The position numbers and the translations under genes were made by a program. Source: Myrica gale (taxonomy: Eukaryota > Streptophyta > Magnoliopsida > Fagales > Myricaceae). Taken from it: a DNA stretch of 64,000 nt. The notes below the pieces were generated by a model that was not told the DNA's origin, did no database searches, and saw only the letters and a program-made list of their open reading frames with translations. The DNA lies in assembly GCA_963930655.1 (NCBI GenBank), contig OZ005613.1:7014501-7078500 (forward strand). The letters run 5' to 3'. This document shows positions 12,195 through 23,538 of the stretch, in pieces (within the stretch, counting starts at the first letter, position 1; each line of letters starts with the position of its first letter).

Positions 12195-12279
12195 AGAATG
12201 TCAACATCATTTAATGAAAAGAATAAAAAGCTGTTGACCCACTTTGTCTCCTCACTTTATTAAATGAAGTTGACATTCT
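12195..12279. repeat. Short inverted-repeat element (MITE-like)
   Basis: AGAATGTCAACATCATTTAAT at the left is mirrored by ATTAAATGAAGTTGACATTCT at the right with one mismatch over 21 bases. The 85-bp unit begins where the copia 3' LTR is cut. Target duplication not determined. Confidence 0.6.
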
Positions 12280-13599
12280 TGAACATTGGATTGATTTCTT
12301 TAAATAACACTCGTCCCGTTGCATGGCTTTTCACAATTTATCTTTGCATAAAATCCTTTCTCCTGTCTCTTTGCTAATTGGCATCACAACATTCCTTTCA
12401 TTGCAGTAATTGGACCTTTCCATATTGCTTGAAGTGATGTATTCTTTCAAGTTAGGAGCATACAACAATGTTGTCCTGCAGAGAATGAGAGAGTGCAACA
12501 ACTAGATTTTACTCTAGTGGGAGGTGTGCATGCGTTCGTATCTTAGAGGACTCAAATGACCAATTAGGGATCCATAAGACTGTTATAGAGAGAGTATTGG
12601 TCAGATTTTGAAATCAAAGATTGGTGTTTATACTATTGGAACGATATTCTATCATGAGCTTCGACGTTTGGTTAAATTTATATTAGGATCAGACATTATG
12701 CAGCTAATGTGTATTTCCTAGCTACGTACTAGGGGTGTCCATTAGCCGGTCCGATCCGGCTTGGGCCGGTATAACCGGATTTTCCCAGAGTGTATCAACC
12801 GGACCGGACTGGCCAAGGACCAGTTTGATTGATTTGGGCGCCAGGGTTTGGGCCTTCTTTAACTGACGTTTCTTGTTCTTTTTTGGGCATTTTTTGAACC
12901 ATTTTCTAGGCTTCTTTACATCCAGTTTGGGCTATGATCTCAATCAAATTATGCCACAATTATGACCTTTCTTCTACAACAATCTTAAAAGAACTGTAAA
13001 TCATACATTTAAAGAATACTACTATACTAATTACTAGGTTACTAATTAAAGAATTATAAATCATAGATTTTTAAGAATAATAAATCATACATCTTAAGAC
13101 TTAAAGCATACATTTAAATAATTCTAAATCAATAAACCAAATAGAAATTTCAAAATAAAGAAAGTCTAATATAAAAGTATCAAATAGAAATGCTACTTGA
13201 ACTAATTAGTAATTCCTAATGACACTACTCTATTACAAGTCATTACAAACAACAAAATAAACAAAATAAACAAACTAAAAGTATAATTAATACATGCAAA
13301 CAAAATAGTAGAAAAATAAAATAAAGTCCATATCCATCATCAATTGTCCATTTCCATCAAGCTGTAAAAAAAATATACATGTGAGATAATAAACTATGAA
13401 ACAAATTAACAATAATGGGCATTATTATAAAATAAAAATAAAACCTTACCACGAAATCAATCTAATTAGTCCTCATTGATCTCAATCCGAGTCACTCGTT
13501 AGTTAAAAGTTATTCCTAATCATTTAGAACATAAACATGTTTAAATTTTCATAAATATTAAATAACTAGAACTTACAAAATTAAAAAACTAACCAACAT

Positions 13600-13795
13600 A
13601 GAGACATTTTAAAATTAGATTACCTGATTCTAATGCCTCATAGCCATCAACTTCATCCATTGACTCCTGAAGATCTAATTTAATTGGATCATTTGACCAA
13701 TTTTGAGAGCACACAATAGCCTCAACTGTGACCGGAGACAAAGAACTGCAGAAAGGATCAAGCACACGACCCCGTGCTAAATGCTGACTCACTAT
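13600..13795 (-). pseudogene. hAT transposase C-terminal fragment
   Basis: Minus-strand reading gives SQHLARGRVLDPFCSSLSPV then TVEAIVCSQNW. This matches the hAT dimerisation domain end (GRVLDPFRSSLSPxTVEALxCxQNW). The tryptophan and cysteine landmarks are kept. An apparent splice donor follows ALESG near 13623. The remaining transposase, including BED finger and DDE residues, is absent from the element, so it could move only with help from another copy. Confidence 0.8.
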
Positions 13796-13960
13796 ATTTG
13801 AAGTGAATAATACTCTTTATAACGGGTTTACAGAAAACAACATTTCAAGGAAAAGAAAACTAATTCTGACCCATTCATAGATTCAAACCAATAAACTTTG
13901 AAGAAGCATGAAACAGTATGAAAGATGAATGTACAAAAAAGAAGTCCCTGGCATACTAAC

Positions 13961-14730
13961 AAGGTTTTCAAAGCTGTTATATCCTTGAGATATTCAGGGA
14001 GCTGTCCAATAATATTGCAACTCCTCAATATCCTGTGACAAAATTAAATAAAATATAATATGAAGTTAAGTAGCCATAAGGATAATTACTTTTGAAAATC
14101 ACGTCACTGGGACATTCAACTCAAGTGTTTCCAACCCTGTGACTTTATTAAGTGGTGGAAAAGCTGCTTCAGATCCATTCAAGTCACTGATTCTCCTGCA
14201 TATCGAAATTAAACAAAGATAAAAGCAATCCAAATGATATTCCATCGATAAAGGATCCATAACTACACAGTAAAAGATCCATACTAACAAGTCAGATAAG
14301 TTCTCCAAAAGAGCAATACCGGGAGGAATTGGCCCGATCAACCCACTTGCCTGAATCACTCTGTTGTTGACAAATTTTGATTTACAAAGGGATAAGACAA
14401 AATGTTCATAACAAAATAATAACCAAATCCTTAAAAGAACAAATTAAAACAAAATGGAAAAACAATCTCACAATGCTTCAAGACTTTTCCTGTTTTGAAT
14501 ATAATTCGGTATCTTTCCAGAAAAATTGATTATCACTGATCCGACTGCATCATGTTGATGGAACAGGTGAAAAATACATATGTGATTCCAAAAGGCAACA
14601 ATTAGTAACAACTTTAGCTTATGAAAACTGGATATGAAAGATATAATTAGATGCTTACAAGTCTGCCAAATTGATCAAGTTTGCAAATGAAGCTGGCAGC
14701 TCCCCAGTGACATAATTTGAGCTAAGGAAA
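13961..14730 (-). pseudogene. Captured LRR receptor-kinase exons (LRR-VIII-2 type)
   Basis: Five successive exons with acceptors, phases and intervening introns lie in order on the minus strand: 14659-14730, 14472-14544, 14289-14360, 14124-14195 and 13961-14032. Four are exactly 72 bp, the standard one-LRR exon. They read SSNYVTGELPASFANLINLA, then RISDNQF..GKIPNYIQNRKS, then VIQASGLIGPIPPGIALLEN, then RISDLNGSEAAFPPLNKVTG, then ILRSCNIIGQLPEYLKDITA. This is the extracellular LRR block of the At1g53430-like kinases; RISDLNG..FPPL is characteristic. Decay: the second exon is 73 bp (one inserted T breaks the frame) and the fourth lacks a normal GT donor. No kinase domain is present. All lie inside the hAT ends, so the segment was moved with the transposon. 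Confidence 0.88.
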
Positions 14731-15573
14731 CTACACGACAAAAACAACGTAGAGATATAAATGTACAACCAAGAACTAAACTAATTAAGCTATGAGCATT
14801 AGAATTCAGCATCTTTCTCTAGAAAACCTGATCCCAAAAGTTTTCACATAGAGACATAGAGAGGGACAGAGAGAGAGAGTGAAAAGAATACATGTTGACC
14901 ACTGGTGAAATTTGTGCAGATCAAAGAGATGTTTGTGCAGATCGACTTTCATGAAAGTATGCAAAAAAGGTCACACAGATTCCAATCACTAAATCACAAG
15001 CATAAACGACACCTATAACCTACAGGTTTTACAACTATTTCAGAAACTTGCGGAGTTGAAAACCAACAAATAGGATCCATCACTCAGCTTGAATCTACAT
15101 AATTTACCTTGATATTAGATGAGTTTTTATGAAGAACTTACCCTCTTCAACCAAGCAATAAACAATGGGTTGTGCCTATGTGTGGCTCAAGATGGCTGGA
15201 AGCCTGAATGGCTGAACCTGGACTGTAAGAGAGAGATCGGGGGCGGGGAGGGGTGTTGCACCGACGCAAATTGAGAGGGGGGTTAGGGTTTGAAATGTGA
15301 GAGTGAGAGAGGACGCCGGGGGGAGGGGGTCGCGTGATTGTTTTCGTTTTAGTTAGTTTTTTTTTAAAAAAAAAATGTTCGGCCGGTCTGGAGCAGTATA
15401 CTCTGGTCCGGTACCGATTTTTCTATTTATGAAACCGAGACTGGACCAGAGTTTATCGGTTTCACCGGACTGACCATTACGGTAAGTTTTTTTCACCAGT
15501 TTGGCCAAAACCGGTCTGATTTCGGTCCAGTTCGGCTAGTCCAGCCGGATTTTTGGACACCCCTACTACATAC

Positions 15574-18270
15574 GTACCCGCAGTTTATAAAACTATTTGT
15601 ACAGAAGAATGCAAATGGCTTAACTGTCAAGAAAAAAATGTAGGAGATTTCGTTGTTATACAAATGTGTGAATGTCACTTTACTTGAATTATGTCACGTT
15701 ACACACTTAAACTATCAAAATTGATCAATTTTTACTATTTAACTAGATCATATTGTTCAAATGAGAGAGAAATAGGCAGAAGTAGTAGACCTAACCTCCG
15801 ACACTAATGCTGAGGACTAGTGAACCTTAGATGCAGTCTCTTTTTGGTTTCGTTAGCTTTTGATGTATATGAATGTTTTTAAAAATCACGGTTATATTAG
15901 TACGAAAGCTTTAGAAAGATTCCACTTTTGTACCTGCTGCTCTTTCTTTTGTAGTCCTCATTTAGGATGTTCTTTTTTTGTAGAGGGAAAAATCATGATC
16001 AGTAATGAAATCGTGTATTTACTACTTCAAACTTCCTTCTTATCTTATTTAATTTTATTTTGTACTGTAATATTTTCTTTTTACTTCCCAGTGTTTTAAA
16101 TTCGAAAACTATACCAACACATTTAACATTGTCAGTTTACCATTATTTTCCAAAAACCTGATTTTCTTTTCTTAACGCGTTTCCAATTACAATAATATTT
16201 TCAACTAAAAGTTTCCGCTAATCTTTTTTAAAGTCAAATAGTTGGTACTTCATAGGACCAATCCGTGTCGTAATCCCCACCTGTGTGCATACCATCTCTA
16301 TAGGTGAGCCTAGGGGGTACGTACAGGCCTAGGGCGTTACATTACCTAACCAACGTCCTGGTGTGTGTGATGCACGGTACAGTCCCAGAGGAGAGGAGGG
16401 ACGCACAACCCTGACTCTGGGGGTTAAACAGAGCGCAGTAGGGACACCTCTACCTGACCGGAAAAAGCAAGAGAAATGATCGAGGATCGGGATGCATCAT
16501 TCTTGCATTGCATCGAGCATAACATTAAAATGTTTTTACAATTATCAATTCTTTTGCTTATTGTATTCATTATTGTTTACTTGTATATGTGGCATATCCC
16601 CTTCCCCGACCTTATTGAGTCACTAGGACTCAACCCTTTCTATTATGATGTTTATACGCTATCCAATTATTGATAGAGTAGGAGGACTTTAAAGATCAAA
16701 TGGATGGTTCACCCTTGAGACATAGTTGTAGACTGTCTAGAGACTTAATGTTGTATAGATTTATCAAGAGGCAATGATATGTATTTTTCTTTTGTGCGAT
16801 TAGGTAGTTTGTTATACCTTGTTGATGGGATATGTGGTGCGGGAGAGTTTATTTTTCTTATATCATAATTTTATGTTTGATACACTTATTATGCCGATAG
16901 CGAGTATGTTTCTGAATGTATAATATTTAGTGTAAAACTTTTTAATTATACTTTTGTATGTGATAGCTTTTGGCCCCGACTAGCTAAATATATATGTTTA
17001 TACTTCGTAGCCTTTAAAAAAGATTGTGTGAGTCCAATATTTTGTTATCAGTCTACAGTTTTAAGTTTAGTAGATTAATTTATTTGCTTCGATGAAATTA
17101 TATTTTATACTTTTGAAACCTCTCTATATCGTTCTTTAACTAAATCGTTTTACTGTGGACTTTTCCGCTTTAAATCTAGTAAGGGTATTTTGATCATTTG
17201 AACATCTGGGAGAATTTACGTGACGTAATCCCGCCATATATGAATTTTATTAAAGAGAGCTTAGGGGTCAGTATGAGCACGGGGCGTGGCAGAATGCATT
17301 GAGCAAATAGAAGTGTATCATCAAATTTTAACCAACTATCAATTAAAATGGTGAATATTTAGCAAAAATATCAATTAATATATTCTTTCAATATTAAGAA
17401 AATAGTCCATTAAAAACGAAGAAAGAAGTAGTGAAAAATACAATTATAAGCCTTATGAAAACGGAACCTACAATCAGACTTGTTGAAACGTTGTACTAAA
17501 ATCCAAACACTCTATTTTCTATATATATACATGTGTGTGTGTGTGTGTGTTTTGACTAGATGAATGATAGCATGATAGTATAAATCGAGAGAAATTTTTT
17601 AAACTATTGAGAACGAATTCATTTTGCAACGTTTTTAAAAGATACAGATCCATAAGATCCAGTTGCCATATTTCAATATCAGCAAATAGTACAGTACATG
17701 TATTTCAATATTTTTAATGTTTTTAGTCCTTAATTTTTTATTTTTTTTGTCATTTTGCCATAGGAGTTTGTCCCCCTCAACTTGAGTTCTGGTTCCGTCA
17801 CTGATTAGAAGTAGTAGTAAGTCGAAAGGTTTAAGAGTCATTTCTGTTTAATTCCACAAAACTTATGATTAATTTGACAGTAATAATTTTCTCGCGGTTC
17901 CTCCAAATATATCATTCAACCGAAACTCTATCAAAGAGATATCATTGGATCTCACCTACGTAATAAATGTTTATTGTTAATTAAAACAGGTTTTTTTGTT
18001 TCTCACTTGTCCATCGAAGGTACGTACACGCATTGACAAGAATTGCAAGGGTAATTTATTATATTTACTTGATATAGAAACTTGGCTTTTTGTTTGTCAA
18101 AGGAGTTTAAGTATTAGTTCAGAGTCTATTTTCGTCGTTCTAAACCATTTGTTCTTAGCACTGATTTGCGACAATCAAATCTACTGCATTCTGCGGAATA
18201 TCTAGTGGTCGGTAATTAATTTAGAAACCGTTCGACTAGCCATGAGGTGCTTGATGACCAGAGCAACTAA
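15574..18270. other. Intergenic region, no gene recognised
   Basis: Mostly AT-rich. A GC-richer block at about 16260-16470 (TGGTGTGTGTGATGCACGG, GACACCTCTACCTGACCGG) stands out in composition but folds into no tRNA or rRNA that I recognise and codes for nothing. A GT microsatellite is at 17532-17550. Confidence 0.35.
17532..17550. repeat. (GT)n microsatellite
   Basis: An uninterrupted run of GT dinucleotides preceded by a short TA run. Confidence 0.9.
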
Positions 18271-18276
18271 TTTCTC

Positions 18277-18285
18277 TATAAATAG
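18277..18285 (+). promoter_or_regulatory. TATA box of defensin-like gene copy 2
   Basis: TATAAATAG lies 56 bases before the start codon at 18341 and is followed by a CT/GC patch where transcription would start. It is a textbook plant TATA box and supports the gene being expressed. Confidence 0.7.
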
Positions 18286-18340
18286 CTCCTTTTGCATGCA
18301 GTTTTTATTGTGGCAAAACTGATCGAGAGGCATTATATAT

Positions 18341-19442
18341 ATGGCGAGAATTTCTATATCGATTATTATTATGTGTGTTGTACTTTTGCTGATGGCCGAT
18401 CTCCTTCCCGCCGTCAATGGAGGTAAGTAGTTCTAACTCCATCGTGTTCATTGCTATAACTTGCAATGCAATGATCCTCTACCTTTTGTCTTTAACGTCC
18501 CATTCTCAAGATTTTTCTAACTTCCAATTCAGTAGAAGTTGGTTTTATGTTTGCCTGTTATTTGAATTCTATTTAGAGTTCCATTACCGCTATGAATATT
18601 CTAGTCCTTGAGTTTTGAAGTTTCTGAACTTTTGGTCTTCATGTCACCTATAACAACTTCTAATTAGAGCTGGTTGTTTCTCTTTGGCAAGTCGCAGAAG
18701 ATTAATTGGCTTGGATACAGGTTTCAGAAACTCATATGTCGGACCATTGAGCCGTCATTTCTCTCAAAACCAACTGGTGTGAGCGGCATTGTGAAACTCC
18801 AACATCATAGTTCATTGACTAATTTCTCTCTTTTTCAACTTATACATACATACTTAATCTATATTACTGCGTTAGGTCTTACTAGATAGAACTGAGCTTT
18901 AAAATTAATTATATAAAAATAATTAATAAAGAGAAGAGAGAGAAGGAAGGAGAGGGCTAAGGGGGCGCTGGCGTGGGAGCTGGAGCTCCTCCTCTCCTTC
19001 GAGATCAAGAGCAAAAGACTTTGGAAGAAGTTCATGTTGAAGTCAATTTGTAAAGCAAACATGATAGAACCTTTGGTATGCGTACAATGTCATCATCAAT
19101 GTGCATTATGATTGGAAAATACTTGGAAGTTGCATTAGAGATTGTGTAATTCGAACTTGTTCACTACAAACTGTTTGCCTTGATTTAAATTTATGTATAA
19201 TTTCTTTTTCTCAGCTCTTTCCCTTAATTTGATAGCTAATAACTGGCGCCTCTAAATTTCATTCTACACAAGAATTACGCCGAGTCGTCTACAATAAGCA
19301 AAGCGAAACATACTTCGGGAAATGTCGATGGTTCAGGTCGACAATATGTCATGTCACTTGCGTCACATGCGAAAGTGCAATAGACGGATTTTGTTTCTTC
19401 GGAAAGTGCTTCTGCACTCATGTTCGTTTTAGACCACACTAG
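18341..19442 (+). CDS. Defensin-like secreted cysteine-rich peptide, copy 2
   Basis: Exons 18341-18422 and 19273-19442, joined at phase 1, give 83 residues. Exon 1 is a signal peptide (MARISISIIIMCVVLLLMAD ... LLPAVNG) and ends at GTAAGTAG, the same donor as copy 1. The mature part has cysteines in the order GKC, TIC, VTC, VTC, GFC, GKC-F-C. The CxxxC and CxC spacing of the CS-alpha-beta fold is kept; one extra cysteine lies at CVTC. KCRWFRS and GFCFFGKCFCTH align with copy 1. A second in-frame acceptor at 19284 would remove four residues (ELRR). The intron is about 850 bp, against 166 bp in copy 1. Both are on the same strand 14 kb apart, with the retrotransposon and hAT between, indicating a local duplication later split by insertions. 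Likely a secreted defence or signalling peptide. Confidence 0.8.
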
Positions 19443-19789
19443 CACTGCTAGCGGGAGTAATATTGGGAAGTGGTAAGTTGCTAATTTCCTCTCTTTTCCT
19501 CCATCTCTCACTCTTTTGCCTCCTCTTCTTCGATGCCTCTGTCTCCCTCGTAGAATGACGTACAGTCCCTGGCCAGGGAAGGACAAAGGTGCATGGTGGT
19601 TGCTGTCGTAGCATGCACTAGCTAGTAATACTGGGGAAACTAGGGTTCTGTAAGAGGAACGGAAATAAAGTTACTAATTTAAGTTAAGTCTGGAGTTGAT
19701 GTAGACCTTTTTTATAAAATAAAAAGGGTAAAACAAGTGTTTCATTAAGGAAAGTAATATATATGCACTTTGAGTATCTTCGATCTCTT
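19443..19789. other. 3' flank of defensin-like gene and LINE target site
   Basis: No gene seen. Bases 19772-19789, GAGTATCTTCGATCTCTT, are the left copy of the 18-bp LINE target duplication. Confidence 0.6.
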
Positions 19790-19920
19790 TTTTTTTTTAT
19801 GAATAACTTCTAATATTATTAGAGAAAAAAAAAAGAGAAGAAAGAGAGTGAGAACCGTACAAAGGCTGTACGAACTCACTCAAATCATACAAATAAAGTA
19901 GCTAACAAAATCGACAAAAT

Positions 19921-22900
19921 CTAAGAAAGACCCCCCGTGACAGCATTAACCCAAAAATAAAGGGAAAGTAAAAACATGTCCTTCAACGGAGTCGAAGAAG
20001 TAGCAGAATCCTCAAAGCAATAGCGATTGCGCTCTCGCCACAAACACCACCAAATACAAAAAGGAATCATCTTCCAAATCACATTAGCCAACGGATCCTC
20101 AAAAAGCCTACTCCAACATTGCAAAACATCCCCCACCCTTCGAGGCATAACCCACGAAAGCTGAAAGATACGGAAAACAAAATCCCACAATCCTTGCGCC
20201 ACCGAACAATGAAGAAGCAAATGTTCAGCAGATTCTGCAGCTCCTCTACACAAATAACACCAATCAATCATACAAAGGCCCCTTCGACGTAAATTATCAA
20301 TTGTCAGAATTCTGCCATGCACCGCTTCCCACACAAAAAACGCAACCTTCGTGGGGACTTTGGACCTCCACACCACACGTCAAGGAAACAAATCCAGGCT
20401 AACACCGCAAAGAAGAGCATAAAAAGATTTAACAGTGAAACCACCCTCTTTAGATCCCATCCAAACCATCTTATCAGAACCCCCTCTCCTAACCACATTT
20501 GCATAAAGAGTGCTGAAAAAAGACATAAACTCCTCCAACTCCCAATCATTAGCACATCTTGTAAACTGAACATTCCACCCCAAACTGTTAGATCCAACTT
20601 CCATGCAATCAGCCACCCGAGCAAGAGGGAACTGAGATAAAGAGAAAACAGTGGGGAAAGAAATACAAAGGGGTGTATCCCCACACCAACGATCATTCCA
20701 AAAACTAATATTATGACCAGAACCCACCACATAACAAATATGCTCAGAAAAAGCATCCCACCCCTTAGAAATATGTTTCCACAAGCTGACACCATATGAG
20801 CCACGCACGTACCTCGAACACCACCCACCATCCTGAACACCATATTTAGCCACAATAATCCTCCTCCAAAAACTATCTCTCTCATTAGCAAACCGTCATA
20901 ACCATTTGCCCAGCAACGCTTGATTAAAAAGCAGTAACCTCCTTAAACCCAAACCCCCATTTTCCACAGGAGAACACACAGTGTCCCACTTGAGAAGATG
21001 AAATTTGTGAACATTCTCATCGCTGCCCCACAAGAAATCTCGTTGCAATTTCTCCAAACGTTTAGCAACTGCAACTGGTAGAGGAAAAAGAGAAAGAAAA
21101 TAAGTCGGGAGGCTAGAAAGAGTTGATTTAATCAAAGTGATCCTACCACCCTTGGATAAATACATTCTCTTCCACCCCGCCAACCTTCGAGCCATCCTCT
21201 CCAAAATACCATCCCAAACATGAAGACTTTTATAGCTAGCACCCAAAGGAAGTCCCAAATACGTCATAGGCAGAGAAGAAACTCGACAACCCAAAATACT
21301 CGCCAACTCATTGACATTACCAACCCTACCAATAGGGATAACCTCAGATTTTGAAAGATTCACCTTTAACCCCGAAACTGCCTCAAAACACAGAAGCATA
21401 CACCGTAAACTCCGAAACTGATCAAGCTCCGAACCAGACATGAGAAGAGTATCATCAGCAAATAACAAATGAGATACATTGATCGCAACACCCTCACGAC
21501 CTCCAACTTGAAAACCTTCAATGATGCCATTCTCGGATAATCTAGCCATCATCCGAGAAAAGGCTTCCATAACAATGACAAATAATAAGGGAGAGAGAGG
21601 GTCCTCTTGCCTCAGTCCTCTAGAACTGCCAAAGAACCCTTCTGAAGATCCATTCACAAGAACCGAAAACTTAACGGAAGAAATGTAAAATTCAATCCAT
21701 TTGCACCAACGCTCCCCAAACCCACATCTCCGCAATAGATATAGCAAGAAATCCCAATTGACATGATCATAAGCTTTTTGAATGTCTAACTTACAAAGCA
21801 TACCTGGTTTATCTTGTCGCAGCCGAGAATCAATACATTCGTTTGCAATCAGAACTGAATCCAGGATTTTCCTTCCCCGCACAAAAGCGTTCTGAGATGA
21901 TGAAATAATCTTAGCCAGAGAAGATTTTAATCTATTAGCCAACACTTTTGCAAGGATCTTATAAACACCCCCCACAAGGCTAATAGGACGAAAATCTTTC
22001 AAATCCACCGCCCCTAGCTTCTTAGGGATAAGCACAAGGAAGGTAGCATTAAGACTACGAGCAAATCTGCCATGACTCGCAAACTCATTAAACACCAAAA
22101 GCACATCCCTCTTAACCAGTTCCCAACAAGACTGATAAAAGGCCAAGGAAAAGCCATCCGGACCCGGAGCTTTGTCACCATTAAGACTACACACCACTCC
22201 AGAGACCTCCTCCTCCTCAAAGTGTCTTTCCATCCAATCTGCTTCTTCCCCAGAAATAGACTCAAACTCCAAACCCTCCAACAACGGCCTCCAAGAGTAA
22301 GGTTCCTCATACAAAGAGCTGTAGAAGGACACAATCTTAGTTGTAATGTCAACAGGATCTTCCACCACTTCCCCATCCATTTCCAATTGAGAAATAGAAT
22401 TGAATTTTCGATTAGAATTAGCCACACGATGAAAGAATTTTGTACATCTATCACCATCCTTAAGCCATAGAGCTCTAGACTTCTGACACCAACTAACCTC
22501 CTCCAAATCAATCAAATGATCTAACTCCCTAGACACCTCCACCTTCCTCTCCAAACCGGCCTCATCTAAAATTCCTCCCTCATCCTGCTCTTCAATAGAA
22601 GAAAGCTCTCCCAGCAAAGAAAGCTTGCGATTAGTAAGATCACCAAACACTTTCTTATTCCACACTTTCAGGTCCTGTTTAAGGGTCTTTAATTTCTGAC
22701 TAAGTACAAAACTAGGTGAACCGACAAAAACATAACTCCGCCATCTATCCCCAACCATATCCACGAACCCTTCCTCCTTCAACCACATATTCTCGAAACG
22801 AAAAGGCTTCTTTCTAGTCCCCCACCTAGCACTCTCCAGAAAAATGGGAAAATGATCAGAATATAACTGAGGCATCCTACGCTGGATAACGTCAGGAAAC

Positions 22901-23538
22901 AACAAATCCCACTCTGAACTAAAAAGGAAACGGTCAATCCGAGACCACGATTGAGCGGTCCTATTATCAGACCACGTGTAGCATCCACCACCTAACTGGA
23001 GATCCACCAAGACCATCTCTGAGATAAACTCTGAGAAATCATTCATACCACGAACACTACCACCAGATCCAGAACGTTCCCTAGAGAACCGAATGACATT
23101 AAAATCTCCCCCAATACACCACGGGATAGTCCACCAAGAACGCACTCCCGCCAACTCATCCCATAAAATACGCCGACAATTAACATCATTAGGCCCATAT
23201 ACCCCCGAAAACATCCACGGAATCCCATCATCAAAATTTTTAAAAATAACCGAGAGAGAATAAATACCATCATAAGACTCCACCAACTCCAACACCCGTG
23301 AATCCCATAATATAAGAATACCTCCCGAAGCTCCCTCCGCCGCTAAAGAACACCACCTCACATGAGGACCACCCCACAGACATCTCACCACAGCTCTCTG
23401 AAGCTCAACCAGCTTAGTCTCCTGCACGCAAACTAAATCAGGTCGCCAAACTCTAATTAAGTTGCCTATCCTCCGGCATTTCCCCCTATTGTTTAAACAT
23501 CTGACATTCCAACTCAAAATACGTGGTTTCATTGACAA
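19921..23538 (-). pseudogene. LINE ORF2: endonuclease, reverse transcriptase, zinc-binding tail
   Basis: One reading frame of about 1205 codons, interrupted only by TGA codons at 20896-20898 and 20380-20382. The N-terminal part is an AP-type endonuclease: ILSWNVRCLNN, VQETKL, GGDFNVI, SDHFPIF. The reverse transcriptase follows: APGPDGFSLAFYQ, LIPKK, FRPISLVGGVYKILAKVLAN, LDIQKAYDHVNW, and the intact catalytic FADD in HLLFADDTLLM. The C-terminal zf-RVT region has CYLCRGAAESAEHLLLHC. Both stops replace family tryptophans (GKWL-W-RF and FP-W-RVVW), so both are TGG to TGA. GLRQEDPLSP carries E where G is conserved (RQGDPLSP), another G-to-A type change. Overlaps the end of ORF1 by 10 bases. Confidence 0.93.

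Larger units (their letters stand above)
12730..15565 (-). mobile_element. hAT transposon carrying captured LRR-kinase exons
   Basis: Ends are TAGGGGTGTCCA at 12730 and its exact complement TGGACACCCCTA ending at 15565. They are flanked by 8-bp direct repeats CTACGTAC (12722-12729) and CTACATAC (15566-15573), which differ at one base. An 8-bp duplication and TAGGGGTG termini identify hAT. Both ends are rich in CCGG/CCGGT motifs, typical hAT subterminal repeats. The interior holds only the C-terminal end of a transposase and five exons of an LRR receptor kinase, both on the minus strand. The element is non-autonomous, with a gene-capture (Pack-type) structure. Confidence 0.88.

Noticed and set aside
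12730-15565. A resident LRR-kinase pseudogene rather than a captured one
   Set aside because: All five exons lie strictly inside matched hAT ends and an 8-bp duplication, next to a hAT transposase fragment; no kinase exons lie outside.
16260-16470. GC-rich block considered as tRNA, rRNA or a captured gene
   Set aside because: No cloverleaf with A/B boxes, no recognisable rRNA and no sustained open frame; left as unexplained.
20317-20640. Plus-strand frame inside the LINE
   Set aside because: Antisense shadow of ORF2; same for 22072-22470 and the frames at 24204-25615.
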